Source: Hyphomonadaceae bacterium (GTDB lineage Bacteria; Pseudomonadota; Alphaproteobacteria; Caulobacterales; Aquidulcibacteraceae). Taken from it: a DNA stretch of 64,000 nt. Below the pieces are notes generated by a model. It had not been told where the DNA came from and searched no databases. It saw only the letters and a program-made list of their open reading frames with translations. The DNA is taken from positions 1 through 64,000 of the forward strand of contig JAEUMR010000068.1 of assembly GCA_016791385.1 (NCBI GenBank), given 5' to 3'. Shown here piece after piece: positions 15,259 through 23,849 of the stretch (positions are counted from its first letter, which is position 1; each line of letters starts with the position of its first letter). A program made the position numbers and the translations under genes.

Positions 15259-18219
15259 TCACCACCGCTTGCGCACTTGCAGGCTGACGAAGCGGCCGAT
15301 CGGCGATGCGTTGGCGGCGTCAAAACCGATGCCGATCGGGGTGTTGGCGAAGGGCGGGTCGGCGTCGAGCGCGTTGCGGATGGCGAGCGCTGTTTCGAAT
15401 GGCGCGGCTTGATCGCCCCAGGTGCGGGCCAGGCGAAGGTCGAGGGTCGTCCAGGCATCGATCTCCGCGACCGGATTGGTTTGGGTGTTGCGATAGGCGT
15501 TGGTGTAATTGACGATGCTTGAGAGGCTCCATTGGTCATTGCGCCAGGCAAGGCCGACGCGCCCGTGCCAGTCGACCGGATTGTAGAGCGTGTTGAGCGC
15601 ATCGACGGGCGCGGCGAGCGCGTTGGCGCGACGCTCGTACTGCAAGAGGCCGCTTGCGTTCAGGAACAGGCTCGCTTCGCCGCCAAAGAGATCGAAGCCT
15701 TGCGCCGCTTCGATGTCGACGCCGCGCACGCGCAGCGAGGCCAGATTGGTGAGCCGCGCATCGAAGATGAGTTCGACCCCTTCGGGCGGCACGCTGCCAA
15801 CGATCGAGACCGGCAGGGCGGAATAATAGGCGATCTGTTCCGGGCTCGGATCGCGGATCAGATAGTCGGCAAAGGCGCCGGGGTTGCGAATGGCGGTCAA
15901 AATGTCGGTCGGAGAGGAAATGCGGTTGGCGAAGTCGATGTCGAAATAGGTGGCGCTCAAGCGCAAGCGCGGGCGCGCCCGCGGCGTCAGCTGAAAGCCG
16001 GCGGTCCAGGTCTCGGCCTCTTCTGGGGCAAGGTCTGGATTGGAGCCGCCAAGGAAGAGAACGCCGGTCGAGCCGTCGTCGGCGTAGGGGTCGATGAAGG
16101 GAGGCGCGGACGCGTATGTCGCCGAGATATCGCCAAGCGTCTGATTGAATTGCGGCGCTTTGAACGATCGCCCCCAGCTGGCGCGCAGCGCCAGGTCAGG
16201 CGAGAGCGCCCAGGTGAGACCGATCTTGGGCGTGGTCGCTTCAAAGCTGTCTGACCCTTCGCTGCGGGCCGAGAGCGAAAGGTCGACAGCGTAGGCGAAC
16301 GGGATGGCAAGCTCGGGGGCGGTGACCGGGATGAAGAGTTCAGCGTAGGCAGCGTCGATGCTGCGTTCGCCGGCGCGGAAAGTTGGCGAAATGGCGCTGG
16401 CGCCGGAGCCATAATGGTTGACGCGAACGATCGAAAACGATTCAGCGCGGCGTTCGAGTCCGATGGCGAGGCGCACTGCGCCTGCGGGCAGGGAAAATAG
16501 CGGGCCGTCGCCGCGCAAGCCATAGGCGACCAGATCGGAATCGTTCTCGGTGATCTGGCTGAGCCGCAGCTGCTGCAACACCGATGCCGGCGTATTCGAG
16601 CCATCCGAGAACGGGTTGAACGCGGTGGCTGGATCGCCGCTGGCGAGCGCCGCGTTGATGCCGGTCGGATCGAAGACGTTGCGATAGGTTTGCTCGTCAT
16701 TGTGGGCGCCGAGCGCGGCGCTTGCATCAATGCGCCAGGCGCCGATGTCCCACTTCAAGCCGGCGATCGCGGAGATCGCGCGCGTGTCGGTTTCGGTGAT
16801 GCTGGGGCCGAGGTCCTGCGCCATCGAATAGGCGACGCTGAGATTGCCTTGTCCCAGGAAAAGGCCATTGAGCTGGCGGTAGTAATTGCTCTCTGGCACG
16901 ATCAGGGTTGTCCCCAATTGCGTGTCGCGCAGGGACGCCTCGCGCCGTGTCGCCAGCGCCTCAGCATAGAGGGACACAGAAGGCGTCAGCGCCTGTTCAA
17001 ACGCGAGGAAAAGAGAATTGCTCTGCTGCTGCGGCAACAGGTCGTCGTCGGCCTGGGCGTTGCGATAATTGACCACGCCCGGCAGCAGATCGGCTTGGGT
17101 CAGCGACAGGCCGTTCTGCCCGGTCGGAATTGCGTAGGTCACGGCCGTTGCGCCGATCCGGGTAATGGTGCCGGGATTGCCCTGATTGGTGGAGAAGTTC
17201 GATCCCCCGAACGGGCGCAGATCGCTGTTGGCGGCGTAGGCCCGTGCGCTGGCGGCGAGCGCCTCGCGGGCGCGATGTTCAATGCCAGCGAGCAAGTGTC
17301 CGCTTGACCAGTCGCGGCCGGCAACGAACGAAGCGCCATATTCGGCGCTGTCGCTTGAGCTGGTATCGCCATAGCGTACGCTGGCTTCGGCGCCGTCGAA
17401 ATTGTTGCGCAGGATCACGTTGACGACGCCGCCGACGGCGTCGGAGCCGTATGTCGCGGAGGCGCCGTCGGCGAGGATCTCGACGCGCTCGACTGCCGCG
17501 AGCGGGATCGAGGAGATGTCGACGAAATTGCCAAAGCCGGCCGGGGCCAGACGGCGGCCATTGACCAAAGTCAGCGTCGCGTCGGCGCCTAGGCCGCGCA
17601 GGTCGACGGTGGAGGCGAAGGCGATATTGCGCCCGGCCACAGTCGTGTTGTTCTGCGTGGCTTCGTTTTGGCTGCCGGAGAAGTTCTGCGGCAGCGTCTG
17701 CAGCACCTCGGCGAGGGTGGTGCGGCCGCTCTGTTCGATGGCGCTGCGATTGAGCGTCAAAGTATTGGCGCCCGCCGGCGCTGCGCCGCGGATGCGGGTG
17801 CCGGTGACGATCACTTCCTGTTCGTTTTCAGCCGCTTCAGCGGCGTCCTGGCGCTCGTCGCGAAGGCGCTGGGGGCCGTCGTCGCGCTCCAGCTGGATGA
17901 CGCCGTCATTGCGCGTTGTGGCGTTATAGCCGGATCCGGCCAACAGGCGATCGAGCGCTTCGTTGCGGGAAAAACGTCCGATCACGCTCGGCGCGGTCAG
18001 CGCGTGCAGCGGTTCATAGGCAAACAGCACTTGCACGCCGCTCTGTTGCGCATAGGCGTTGAGCGCGGAGGCCAAGGGCTGCGCTTCGATATCGTAGTCG
18101 CGCAGCGTTTCGGCGGCGGTTTGCGCGTAGGCGACGCTGGCGTTCAACGCCAATGTTGCGGCGCTAGCGAACAAGGCGCGTGCGATCGCAGCGCCGAAAC
18201 GGCGCGATGTCTTTCTCAT
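15259..18219 (-). CDS. TonB-dependent receptor with STN signalling domain
   Basis: This 986-residue outer-membrane receptor probably imports a lasso peptide, or a ligand handled with it, using TonB energy. A signal peptide (about residues 1-32, ending AYA) is followed by an STN domain (RDYDIEAQPLASALNAYAQQSGV), the TonB box EVIVTGTRI, a plug domain (LAEVLQTLPQNF, GSDAVGGVVNVIL) and a long barrel ending in VSLQVRKRW with the terminal aromatic. The STN domain couples transport to FecR and an ECF sigma factor, both encoded 1.5-3 kb upstream. The ATG at 18219 follows GGGGGA, so the longer frame to 18444 is rejected. Confidence 0.92.
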   Translation of the reverse strand: MRKTSRRFGAAIARALFASAATLALNASVAYAQTAAETLRDYDIEAQPLASALNAYAQQSGVQVLFAYEPLHALTAPSVIGRFSRNEALDRLLAGSGYNATTRNDGVIQLERDDGPQRLRDERQDAAEAAENEQEVIVTGTRIRGAAPAGANTLTLNRSAIEQSGRTTLAEVLQTLPQNFSGSQNEATQNNTTVAGRNIAFASTVDLRGLGADATLTLVNGRRLAPAGFGNFVDISSIPLAAVERVEILADGASATYGSDAVGGVVNVILRNNFDGAEASVRYGDTSSSDSAEYGASFVAGRDWSSGHLLAGIEHRAREALAASARAYAANSDLRPFGGSNFSTNQGNPGTITRIGATAVTYAIPTGQNGLSLTQADLLPGVVNYRNAQADDDLLPQQQSNSLFLAFEQALTPSVSLYAEALATRREASLRDTQLGTTLIVPESNYYRQLNGLFLGQGNLSVAYSMAQDLGPSITETDTRAISAIAGLKWDIGAWRIDASAALGAHNDEQTYRNVFDPTGINAALASGDPATAFNPFSDGSNTPASVLQQLRLSQITENDSDLVAYGLRGDGPLFSLPAGAVRLAIGLERRAESFSIVRVNHYGSGASAISPTFRAGERSIDAAYAELFIPVTAPELAIPFAYAVDLSLSARSEGSDSFEATTPKIGLTWALSPDLALRASWGRSFKAPQFNQTLGDISATYASAPPFIDPYADDGSTGVLFLGGSNPDLAPEEAETWTAGFQLTPRARPRLRLSATYFDIDFANRISSPTDILTAIRNPGAFADYLIRDPSPEQIAYYSALPVSIVGSVPPEGVELIFDARLTNLASLRVRGVDIEAAQGFDLFGGEASLFLNASGLLQYERRANALAAPVDALNTLYNPVDWHGRVGLAWRNDQWSLSSIVNYTNAYRNTQTNPVAEIDAWTTLDLRLARTWGDQAAPFETALAIRNALDADPPFANTPIGIGFDAANASPIGRFVSLQVRKRW

Positions 18220-18527
18220 GTCATCCCCCAATCGGCGTCTCAGCGCGCCATTGCTGAGAGAGAGACCGTCGAGGCGCGAAAACTCCGCAGCACGCGGGCG
18301 AGAAATTGCAGGGCGGGGCGCGGGCGCCGCTTTGGGCGCGCTCTCGCCGCACGCCGTCGGTTGCGCCAAGGTGGGGCCTTGCCAGCGATAATTCTGGATC
18401 GGACCTGTTTGCTCAGTGCTGTTCTGGCTGGCGCCGCGGCACATTGGGATAAGATCAAACCGGGCCGGCGCGAGAGCGCGGGAGCGGCTGGCAGGCAGCT
18501 GGCGGCAAGCAGGGGGCAGTTCTGTGA
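18220..18527. promoter_or_regulatory. divergent region before the TonB receptor with one GATC word
   Basis: No gene fits in these 308 bases. At 18449-18458 the minus strand reads TTGATCTTAT, identical over ten bases to the first half-site of the array before the lasso precursors. It is a single copy, without the 12-base repeats. The receptor promoter should lie here, but no ECF-type box can be assigned by eye. Confidence 0.4.
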
Positions 18528-19517
18528 ATGACGCCTAGGATCGGTATCGACAAAGCTGAACTGCCAGCGCGCGTGCGTCCACGCGCCTACGCGGCCAGCG
18601 AGCTTTTTCTCGACATGTTTTCGTCGGTGCGCCTGCGCGCTGCGGGCATTGATCTTGAGGCCTTGTTGATCCTGTTGGTGGTCAACGAGGCGACTATGCG
18701 TCCCATGTTGGTGGGCCCGCATGCGCGGCGCGATCTCATCAATGCGCTTTCGCCTCCCGATGCGGCGCGTGGGGCGTTGTCGCGGGCGCAGATTGCGGCG
18801 CGCACCGGTCTGGCGCGCGAGACCGTGCGGCGCAAGGTGAGCCTATTGATGGCGCTCAACCTGGTTCATGAACGGGAGGACAAGCAGGTTCAGTGTCCGG
18901 CGCGGCTGATGGAGGCTGTGTTTCAACAGATCGCCGATGAATGTTTCGCTGCGGTTGAGCGCTACGAGGCGCGCCTGCATCAACTGGGGCAGGAGGGGGC
19001 GGGTTCCGAGCACTGGCCGCAAGCGGGTAAACAACAACGGGTCGCGACCGGAGCGGGGGAGACATTGCCAGCCCGGGTTCGGCCCCGGGCTTACGCAGCA
19101 TGCGAGCTTTTTCTGGACATGCTCTGGTCGCTGCGGTCGCGCATGCCTCAGCTTGATCTCGACATGGTGGTAATCTTGGTGGTCGTGAACGAAGCGGCGA
19201 TGCGGCCTTTGTTGACCGGCATGCACGCCCGCCGCGATCTGTTCAACCATCCAGCGCCGCCCGACCGGATGCGCGGCGCCATCTCACGGGTTCTGATCGC
19301 GGACCGGACCGGTTTGTCGCGGGAGACGGTGCGGCGCAAAGTCAATGCGCTGATCGGCATGGGGGTATGCAGCGAGCGCGGCGATGGCGAGGTGCAGCCG
19401 GCGCCACAGCTTGATCGTCCAGAGCTTCAAGCCATTGGCGATGAGTGTTTTGCGGCGGTGCGCCGCTATCGCGTCCGCCTGAGCGCGCTGGGTTCTGAAG
19501 ATCGGGGTTCAACCTAG
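18528..19517 (+). CDS. tandem winged-helix protein, two copies in one chain
   Basis: This 329-residue protein contains two copies of a roughly 140-residue unit, at residues 12-153 and 180-321. Each begins LPARVRPRAYAA, continues ELFLDM, VVNEA-MRP, HARRDL and RG-(A/I)SR, and has a helix-turn-helix TGL-RETVRRKV, ending DECFAAV-RY. The offset is 168 residues. The helix-turn-helix resembles MarR/ArsR-type winged helices, but I cannot name the family. A natural single-chain dimer is likely. It is divergent from the receptor gene and lies between it and FecR/sigma, suggesting control of this cluster. Confidence 0.75.
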   Translation: MTPRIGIDKAELPARVRPRAYAASELFLDMFSSVRLRAAGIDLEALLILLVVNEATMRPMLVGPHARRDLINALSPPDAARGALSRAQIAARTGLARETVRRKVSLLMALNLVHEREDKQVQCPARLMEAVFQQIADECFAAVERYEARLHQLGQEGAGSEHWPQAGKQQRVATGAGETLPARVRPRAYAACELFLDMLWSLRSRMPQLDLDMVVILVVVNEAAMRPLLTGMHARRDLFNHPAPPDRMRGAISRVLIADRTGLSRETVRRKVNALIGMGVCSERGDGEVQPAPQLDRPELQAIGDECFAAVRRYRVRLSALGSEDRGST

Positions 19518-19680
19518 CCAAGACCGCTCGACGCCGGCTTGGGCCAGACACTGGCCGCGTGCGGCGCGCAAACGCCAAGCAGACTAACGCTCCAGCGCGC
19601 GCTCTTTAGCCCATGATCGCGCCCGCGCGCGCGTGATCGGGCGCCGAGCGGGCAGGCTGGCGGGCGCCGGCGCAAGCGGA

Positions 19681-20634
19681 TCAGGTGTCGAGCAGAATTG
19701 AGCCATCGCCTTGCCGGCGTGCGGAGAGGCCGAGATTGGTTTCCAGCAGGGTTATGAAGGCGCGTGCGTCGCGTGCGTCGATGTAACCGCCGACGCGCAA
19801 TGCTGCGATGGCGGGGTCAGCGAAGCGGAAGCGGATTCCGGTCTGCGCCTCTACGTCAGCGGCTGCTTCGGCCAGCGTCTCGCCGTCGAAGGCCAGCATG
19901 TGCGTGCGCCAGGCTAGGCGCTGGCTGGTCCGTTCGGCGCTGAGATTGTGTTGGGCGACGCCATGCGCAGACAGCACCAATTCCTGATGCACCGAAGCTT
20001 GGCCCGATGCGCTGGCCGCGTGCTCGCCAGTGACGTGTCCGGCAAGCACGCTGACGCGTGCGGCGGCGCCGGTGAGTTTGACCAGAAACACAGTGCCCTG
20101 GGCTGTGAGCGCGCCGAAGCGGGTGCGCACGATGAACGGGCGAGGATCGGCGGCGACGGTGAACAGGGCCTCGCCGCGTTCGAGATGGAGGGTGCGGGCT
20201 TGGCCGGTGAAGGCGGCGCGCAGGCGCGTGTCGGCGTTCAATTCGATCCCCGAGCCATCGCTGAGGGTGGCGTGCTGGCGCCCGCCAATGGGGGTTTCGT
20301 AGGTGGCGGCGAAGGTGGTTGCCGGGGTGAGCGTCCAGAGCCCGAGCGCGCCGGCGCCGGCGACAGCGGCCGCGCCAGCGCCGCCCACGAACAAAGCGCG
20401 GCGCGAAAGCGTTGGCCGCGGCAGGCTCGTCGCCGGCTTGGGGGTGAGCAATTTCAGTTTATCGAGCCTGTCGAAGCTGGCGGCGACGGCTTGGTAGGCG
20501 GGCCGGTTTTCGGGCGCAGCCTCCAACCAGGCGCGGAAGCGCTGATGGTCTTCCAGCGTCACGTCGGCGGCTTCGAGCCGGGCTATCCAGCGGCTCGCTT
20601 CCAGCTCGGCGCTGGTCAATCGAGGCTCCCTCAT
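19681..20634 (-). CDS. FecR-family anti-sigma/regulator
   Basis: This 317-residue inner-membrane protein should relay the signal from the STN receptor to the ECF sigma factor. The N-terminal cytoplasmic DUF4880-like region has ASRWIARLEA and FRAWLEAAPENRPAYQ. A single transmembrane segment lies at about residues 77-103. The periplasmic FecR domain follows (GGRQHATLSDGSGIELNADTRL, HLERGEALFTVA), with a C-terminal STN-like repeat (LAEAAADVEAQTGIRF). It starts 21 bases after the sigma stop on the same strand, the usual FecI-FecR order. Confidence 0.88.
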   Translation of the reverse strand: MREPRLTSAELEASRWIARLEAADVTLEDHQRFRAWLEAAPENRPAYQAVAASFDRLDKLKLLTPKPATSLPRPTLSRRALFVGGAGAAAVAGAGALGLWTLTPATTFAATYETPIGGRQHATLSDGSGIELNADTRLRAAFTGQARTLHLERGEALFTVAADPRPFIVRTRFGALTAQGTVFLVKLTGAAARVSVLAGHVTGEHAASASGQASVHQELVLSAHGVAQHNLSAERTSQRLAWRTHMLAFDGETLAEAAADVEAQTGIRFRFADPAIAALRVGGYIDARDARAFITLLETNLGLSARRQGDGSILLDT

Positions 20635-20655
20635 CGGCCCCAGATCCGATCTTCA

Positions 20656-21162
20656 TCAGTCCTCAGCGCGGAAGGCGCTCAGGTATGCATGGCAATGGGC
20701 AATGGCGTCGGCGATGTAGCGTTCGACGGTGCGGTGCGAGACGCCAAGGCGTTGGCCAATCTCTTTATGCGACAAGCCTTCCAGCTTGAACAGGATGAGG
20801 GAAACGCGCTGGCGCTCGGGCAGGAGCGCCAGGATCGCGCGCAGCCGCTGAGCTTCGTCGCTGCGTTGGATTAGGTCTTCGGGCGAGGGCGCATCGCAGG
20901 GATGTTCAAGCGCAGAAATATCCCCGACCGCATCAGTGGCGGCGGTTTTCCGCCGCGCCAATTCATTGAGGGCGATATTGCGGGCGGTGCGAAAGAGCCA
21001 GGCGCGCGGGGCCTCGATGGTTCCTGGCTTCGCCGCAGCTAAACGGGCGAACGCATCCTGCGCGATATCGTCAGCCGAGATCCCCGGGCCAAAGCGGGAC
21101 AAATACCGCCGAAGGCCAGGAGCCATCTCCTCGAAGAGCCGGACGAGGTCGTGTTGCCTCAT
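20656..21162 (-). CDS. ECF sigma factor (FecI-like)
   Basis: This 168-residue RNA polymerase sigma-70 factor has region 2 (DDIAQDAFARL, PRAWLFRTARNIALNELARR) and region 4 (LPERQRVSLILFKLEGLSHKEIGQRLGVSHRTVERY). It likely drives the receptor-isopeptidase operon when FecR signals ligand import. The ATG at 21162 overlaps the stop of an upstream small gene as ATGA; a longer frame to 21249 has no ribosome site. Confidence 0.9.
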   Translation of the reverse strand: MRQHDLVRLFEEMAPGLRRYLSRFGPGISADDIAQDAFARLAAAKPGTIEAPRAWLFRTARNIALNELARRKTAATDAVGDISALEHPCDAPSPEDLIQRSDEAQRLRAILALLPERQRVSLILFKLEGLSHKEIGQRLGVSHRTVERYIADAIAHCHAYLSAFRAED

Positions 21163-21518
21163 GGGGTTTCCGATCTCTGGAGGTACCGCAGCCGTTCGAC
21201 CAGCCGGGACAGCTCCGAGACATGGAAGGCCTCGACAGCGCCCGGCCAATCCGCGCCCAACTGATCGGAGTAGACCAGTCCAGCCCAGACGAAATCGCGC
21301 CCAGAAACCATTGTTGCGAGGACGGAGTGATCTTCGGTAGATGCCTCATCCAAGCAGCGGACGACAGCGAGGCGACCGGGGGAAAGGCTGAGGGCAAGGT
21401 CTGTGACGCGGTCGCTGGCGATCACGCGGGCGAGCGGACGTATTGACGCCATAGCGAGCGCCGCCAAAGCGATGCGTTCACCCTCGGGACCGACCGATTT
21501 CCGCGGTGCCATCGACAT
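21159..21518 (-). CDS. hypothetical protein coupled to the ECF sigma gene
   Basis: A 119-residue protein of unknown family ends with a four-base overlap (ATGA) on the sigma start, which argues for a real, co-translated gene. It is mixed alpha/beta in character (DLALSLSPGRLAVVRCL, DFVWAGLVYSDQLGADWP), with no membrane segment. Start codons at 21518 and 21512 are both possible and the ribosome site is weak. It could be an extra regulator of the sigma factor, but nothing in the sequence proves it. Confidence 0.45.
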   Translation of the reverse strand: MSMAPRKSVGPEGERIALAALAMASIRPLARVIASDRVTDLALSLSPGRLAVVRCLDEASTEDHSVLATMVSGRDFVWAGLVYSDQLGADWPGAVEAFHVSELSRLVERLRYLQRSETP

Positions 21519-21531
21519 ACGCAACTAGAAG

Positions 21532-21553
21532 CAAACGTTTGTCGAGTATACTC
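21532..21553. promoter_or_regulatory. two adjacent 10-bp palindromes between divergent genes
   Basis: CAAACGTTTG (21532-21541) and GAGTATACTC (21544-21553) are perfect palindromes two bases apart. They lie 39-60 bases before a small XRE regulator and 14-35 bases before the divergent hypothetical gene, as expected of an operator for a controller-type XRE protein. Confidence 0.45.
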
Positions 21554-21591
21554 CGTGGTGAAATGCACCGCAAGATTGTGGCCTTGCGCGT

Positions 21592-21816
21592 ATGTCCCTT
21601 CGCGACATCTACGCGCGGAATCTCCGCAGATATCGTCTAGAGGCCAAGCTCTCACAGGAAGCATTGGCCCATGAAGCTGGTGTCGATCGGACGTACATCA
21701 GCGCATTGGAGCGCAGTGTCTACAGCGCGAGCATCGACATGATCGAACGTCTCGCTTCTGTACTGGGTGTCGAAGCGAGCCTCTTTCTAGAAAGGCCCGC
21801 AAAGGCGAGGCGTTGA
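21592..21816 (+). CDS. small XRE-family regulator
   Basis: This 74-residue helix-turn-helix protein (residues 8-62; LSQEALAHEAGVDRTYISALERS) resembles controller proteins of restriction-modification systems and phage-type repressors. It overlaps the following recombinase frame by four bases, so it may control it. Two palindromes lie in its promoter region and it probably autoregulates. Confidence 0.85.
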   Translation: MSLRDIYARNLRRYRLEAKLSQEALAHEAGVDRTYISALERSVYSASIDMIERLASVLGVEASLFLERPAKARR

Positions 21817-22429
21817 GGACTGTTCTGGGGCAGTTCGTGCCGTGGAATAAGGACAAAGTAACTGGCCAAAAGCCGCCTCTTAAGCCGCGCGAAGTCTGGG
21901 CGATCCGCGTTCGGCTTCAAATCTCAAATCGCGTCCGCGACTTGGCGCTCTTCAATCTAGCCATCGACAGCAAGTTGCGTGGCTGCGACCTAGTCCACCT
22001 GCGGGTTGAGGATGTCATACAGGACGATCAAGTACGCACGCGGGCCTTGATCTCACAGCGCAAGACCGGCGCCCCAGTCCAGTTCGAGATCACCGAGCAG
22101 GCCCGGGCCGCTTTAGCCGCCTGGGTTAGAGGCAAAGACCTGAAAACATCCGACTGGCTCTTCCCCAGCAGGGTGGACAAACGCAAGGCCATGACCACGC
22201 GCCAGTACGGCCGTTTGGTCGACGAATGGATCGCCGCCATTGGATTATCGCCGAAGGCTTACGGGACCCACTCGCTCCGGCGCACGAAGGCGGCGCTGAT
22301 TTATCGAAAGACCGGCAAATCCGGGCGGTACAACTCCTTCTCGGGCACACCAAGTTGGACAGCACCGTCCGATATTTGGGTGTCGAGGTTGAGGACGCCT
22401 TGGCAATTGCCGAAGGGATCGACGTCTAG
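21813..22429 (+). pseudogene. tyrosine recombinase, frameshifted (copy 1)
   Basis: This short integrase has no N-terminal core-binding domain. Its catalytic domain starts near WAIRVRLQISNRVRDLALF. The first active-site Arg (SKLRGCDL) and the HxxR motif (GTHSLRR) are in the initial frame. After RKTG (near 22317) one base is missing. The terminal HxxL..Tyr part (LLLGHTKLDSTVRYLGVEVEDAL) continues in the frame that stops at 22429. The unshifted reading ends in an unrelated tail at 22436. Compared with the intact copy at 26.6 kb, the lesion is a loss of one base in an AAC codon. The enzyme is therefore inactive unless frameshifting restores it. Confidence 0.8.
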
Positions 22430-22478
22430 CCGCTAAAGGGGGGTGAAACTCCTGGTTGGGGCATGCTAACGACCCGGC

Positions 22479-23849
22479 GTGTACTTATCGATCGCCACCA
22501 CGCACGCCCCAGCCACGGATCTGGGGTATCTGCTCATGAAGCACCCGGAGCGGGTGCACGAAACCGAGCTCACGTTCGGCAAGGCGGTCGTTCTATTTCC
22601 GGAGGCGAACGAGGCGCGCTGCGAGGCGGCCTTGGTTCTGGACGTTGATCCGGTCGGCCTAGTGCGCGGCCGCGGTCAGGGCGAGGGATTGCTTTCTCAA
22701 TACGTTAACGACCGCCCGTACGCGGCGACATCGTTCCTGTCGGTGGCGCTCAACAAGGCGTTCCGAACCGCGATGAACGGGGAGTCGCGGGAGCGGCCCG
22801 AACTCGCGAAGACGAAGATCCCATTGGAAGTCCGCGTGACGCCACTGCCCGGTGGCGCGGACATGGTGCGCGCCTTTTTCGAACCGCTCGGTTGGGACGT
22901 TACGATTGAGCCTGTCGCCGGCGCCGGGCGGTACGTGTCGCTCACGTTGCGCGGCGCGCATCGCGTGTCTGATGCGCTCTCGCATCTCTACGTGCTCATC
23001 CCTGCGCTCGACGCTGACAAGCATTACTGGGTCGGCGAGGACGAGATTGAGAAGCTGCTAGCGAAGGCAAGCGGGTGGCTTGGATCGCATCCCCAGAAGG
23101 AACAGATCGCACAGCGCTATCTGAAGCGGCGCTCCTCGCTGGTGAAGGTGGCGCTGGCGCGACTGGCCCCGGAAGATGTTGAGGAGGCCGACGCGGAAAC
23201 CCCGAGCGGCGGAACGCCGAAGCTCGCTCCGGAAGAGGCGCTTGAAGCGCCGATCCGGTTGAATGACGTTCGGCTCGACACGGTGCACGCGACGCTGAAA
23301 GATTTGAGCGCCTGGCGCGTGGCTGATCTGGGTTGCGGGGAAGGCAAGTTGCTCCAACGCCTAGCGCAAGACCGCAAGTTCTCGCGGATCTATGGCCTGG
23401 ATGCAGCCGCGCGCGAGTTGGAGAAGGCCGCGCGTCGCCTGAAGCTCGACCGCGCGGGAGCGCCGGTGGATCGCATCACTTTATTGCACGGCGCGCTAAC
23501 CTATCGGGACGCGCGTTGGGCGGATGTGGACGCCGCGTGTTTGATTGAGGTAATTGAACACCTTGACGCGGAGCGCTTGCCTGCGCTGGAAGCTATCGTG
23601 TTCGGCAATGCAAAGCCACGCTACGTCGTCGTGACCACGCCTAACGTCGAGCACAACGCACTCTTTCCCAGCATGGCGATTGGAGCTTTCCGCCACCCGG
23701 ACCACCGCTTTGAGTGGACGCGCGTTGAGTTTCAAGACTGGGCCGGGCGCATCTGTGCCGCGCATGGCTATGAAGCAGAATTTCGAGGTATCGGCGCCGA
23801 CGATCCGGTGCACGGTCCGCCGACACAGATGGCGGTGTTCCGCCGATGA
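22479..23849 (+). CDS. hen1: bacterial Hen1, 3'-terminal RNA ribose 2'-O-methyltransferase
   Basis: This 456-residue enzyme methylates the 2'-OH of the 3' end of a cleaved RNA before ligation, so that repaired RNA resists a second cut. The N-terminal Hen1 domain (residues 1-240, with MYLSIATTHAPATDLGYLL) activates the partner ligase. The methyltransferase domain has VADLGCGEGKLL near residue 280, then IEVIEHLDAERL and PNVEHN, which supply the metal-binding Glu and His residues. The GTG start at 22479 gives the family N-terminus. It overlaps pnkp as ATGA. The pair sits between two copies of a recombinase, as a transferable cassette. Confidence 0.9.
   Translation: MYLSIATTHAPATDLGYLLMKHPERVHETELTFGKAVVLFPEANEARCEAALVLDVDPVGLVRGRGQGEGLLSQYVNDRPYAATSFLSVALNKAFRTAMNGESRERPELAKTKIPLEVRVTPLPGGADMVRAFFEPLGWDVTIEPVAGAGRYVSLTLRGAHRVSDALSHLYVLIPALDADKHYWVGEDEIEKLLAKASGWLGSHPQKEQIAQRYLKRRSSLVKVALARLAPEDVEEADAETPSGGTPKLAPEEALEAPIRLNDVRLDTVHATLKDLSAWRVADLGCGEGKLLQRLAQDRKFSRIYGLDAAARELEKAARRLKLDRAGAPVDRITLLHGALTYRDARWADVDAACLIEVIEHLDAERLPALEAIVFGNAKPRYVVVTTPNVEHNALFPSMAIGAFRHPDHRFEWTRVEFQDWAGRICAAHGYEAEFRGIGADDPVHGPPTQMAVFRR

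Noticed and set aside
15532..16254. 240-codon frame antisense to the TonB receptor
   Set aside because: It mirrors the receptor barrel strands and has no ribosome site.
22226..22429. Separate small recombinase-like gene
   Set aside because: It is the C-terminal part of the frameshifted recombinase at 21.8 kb, not an independent gene.
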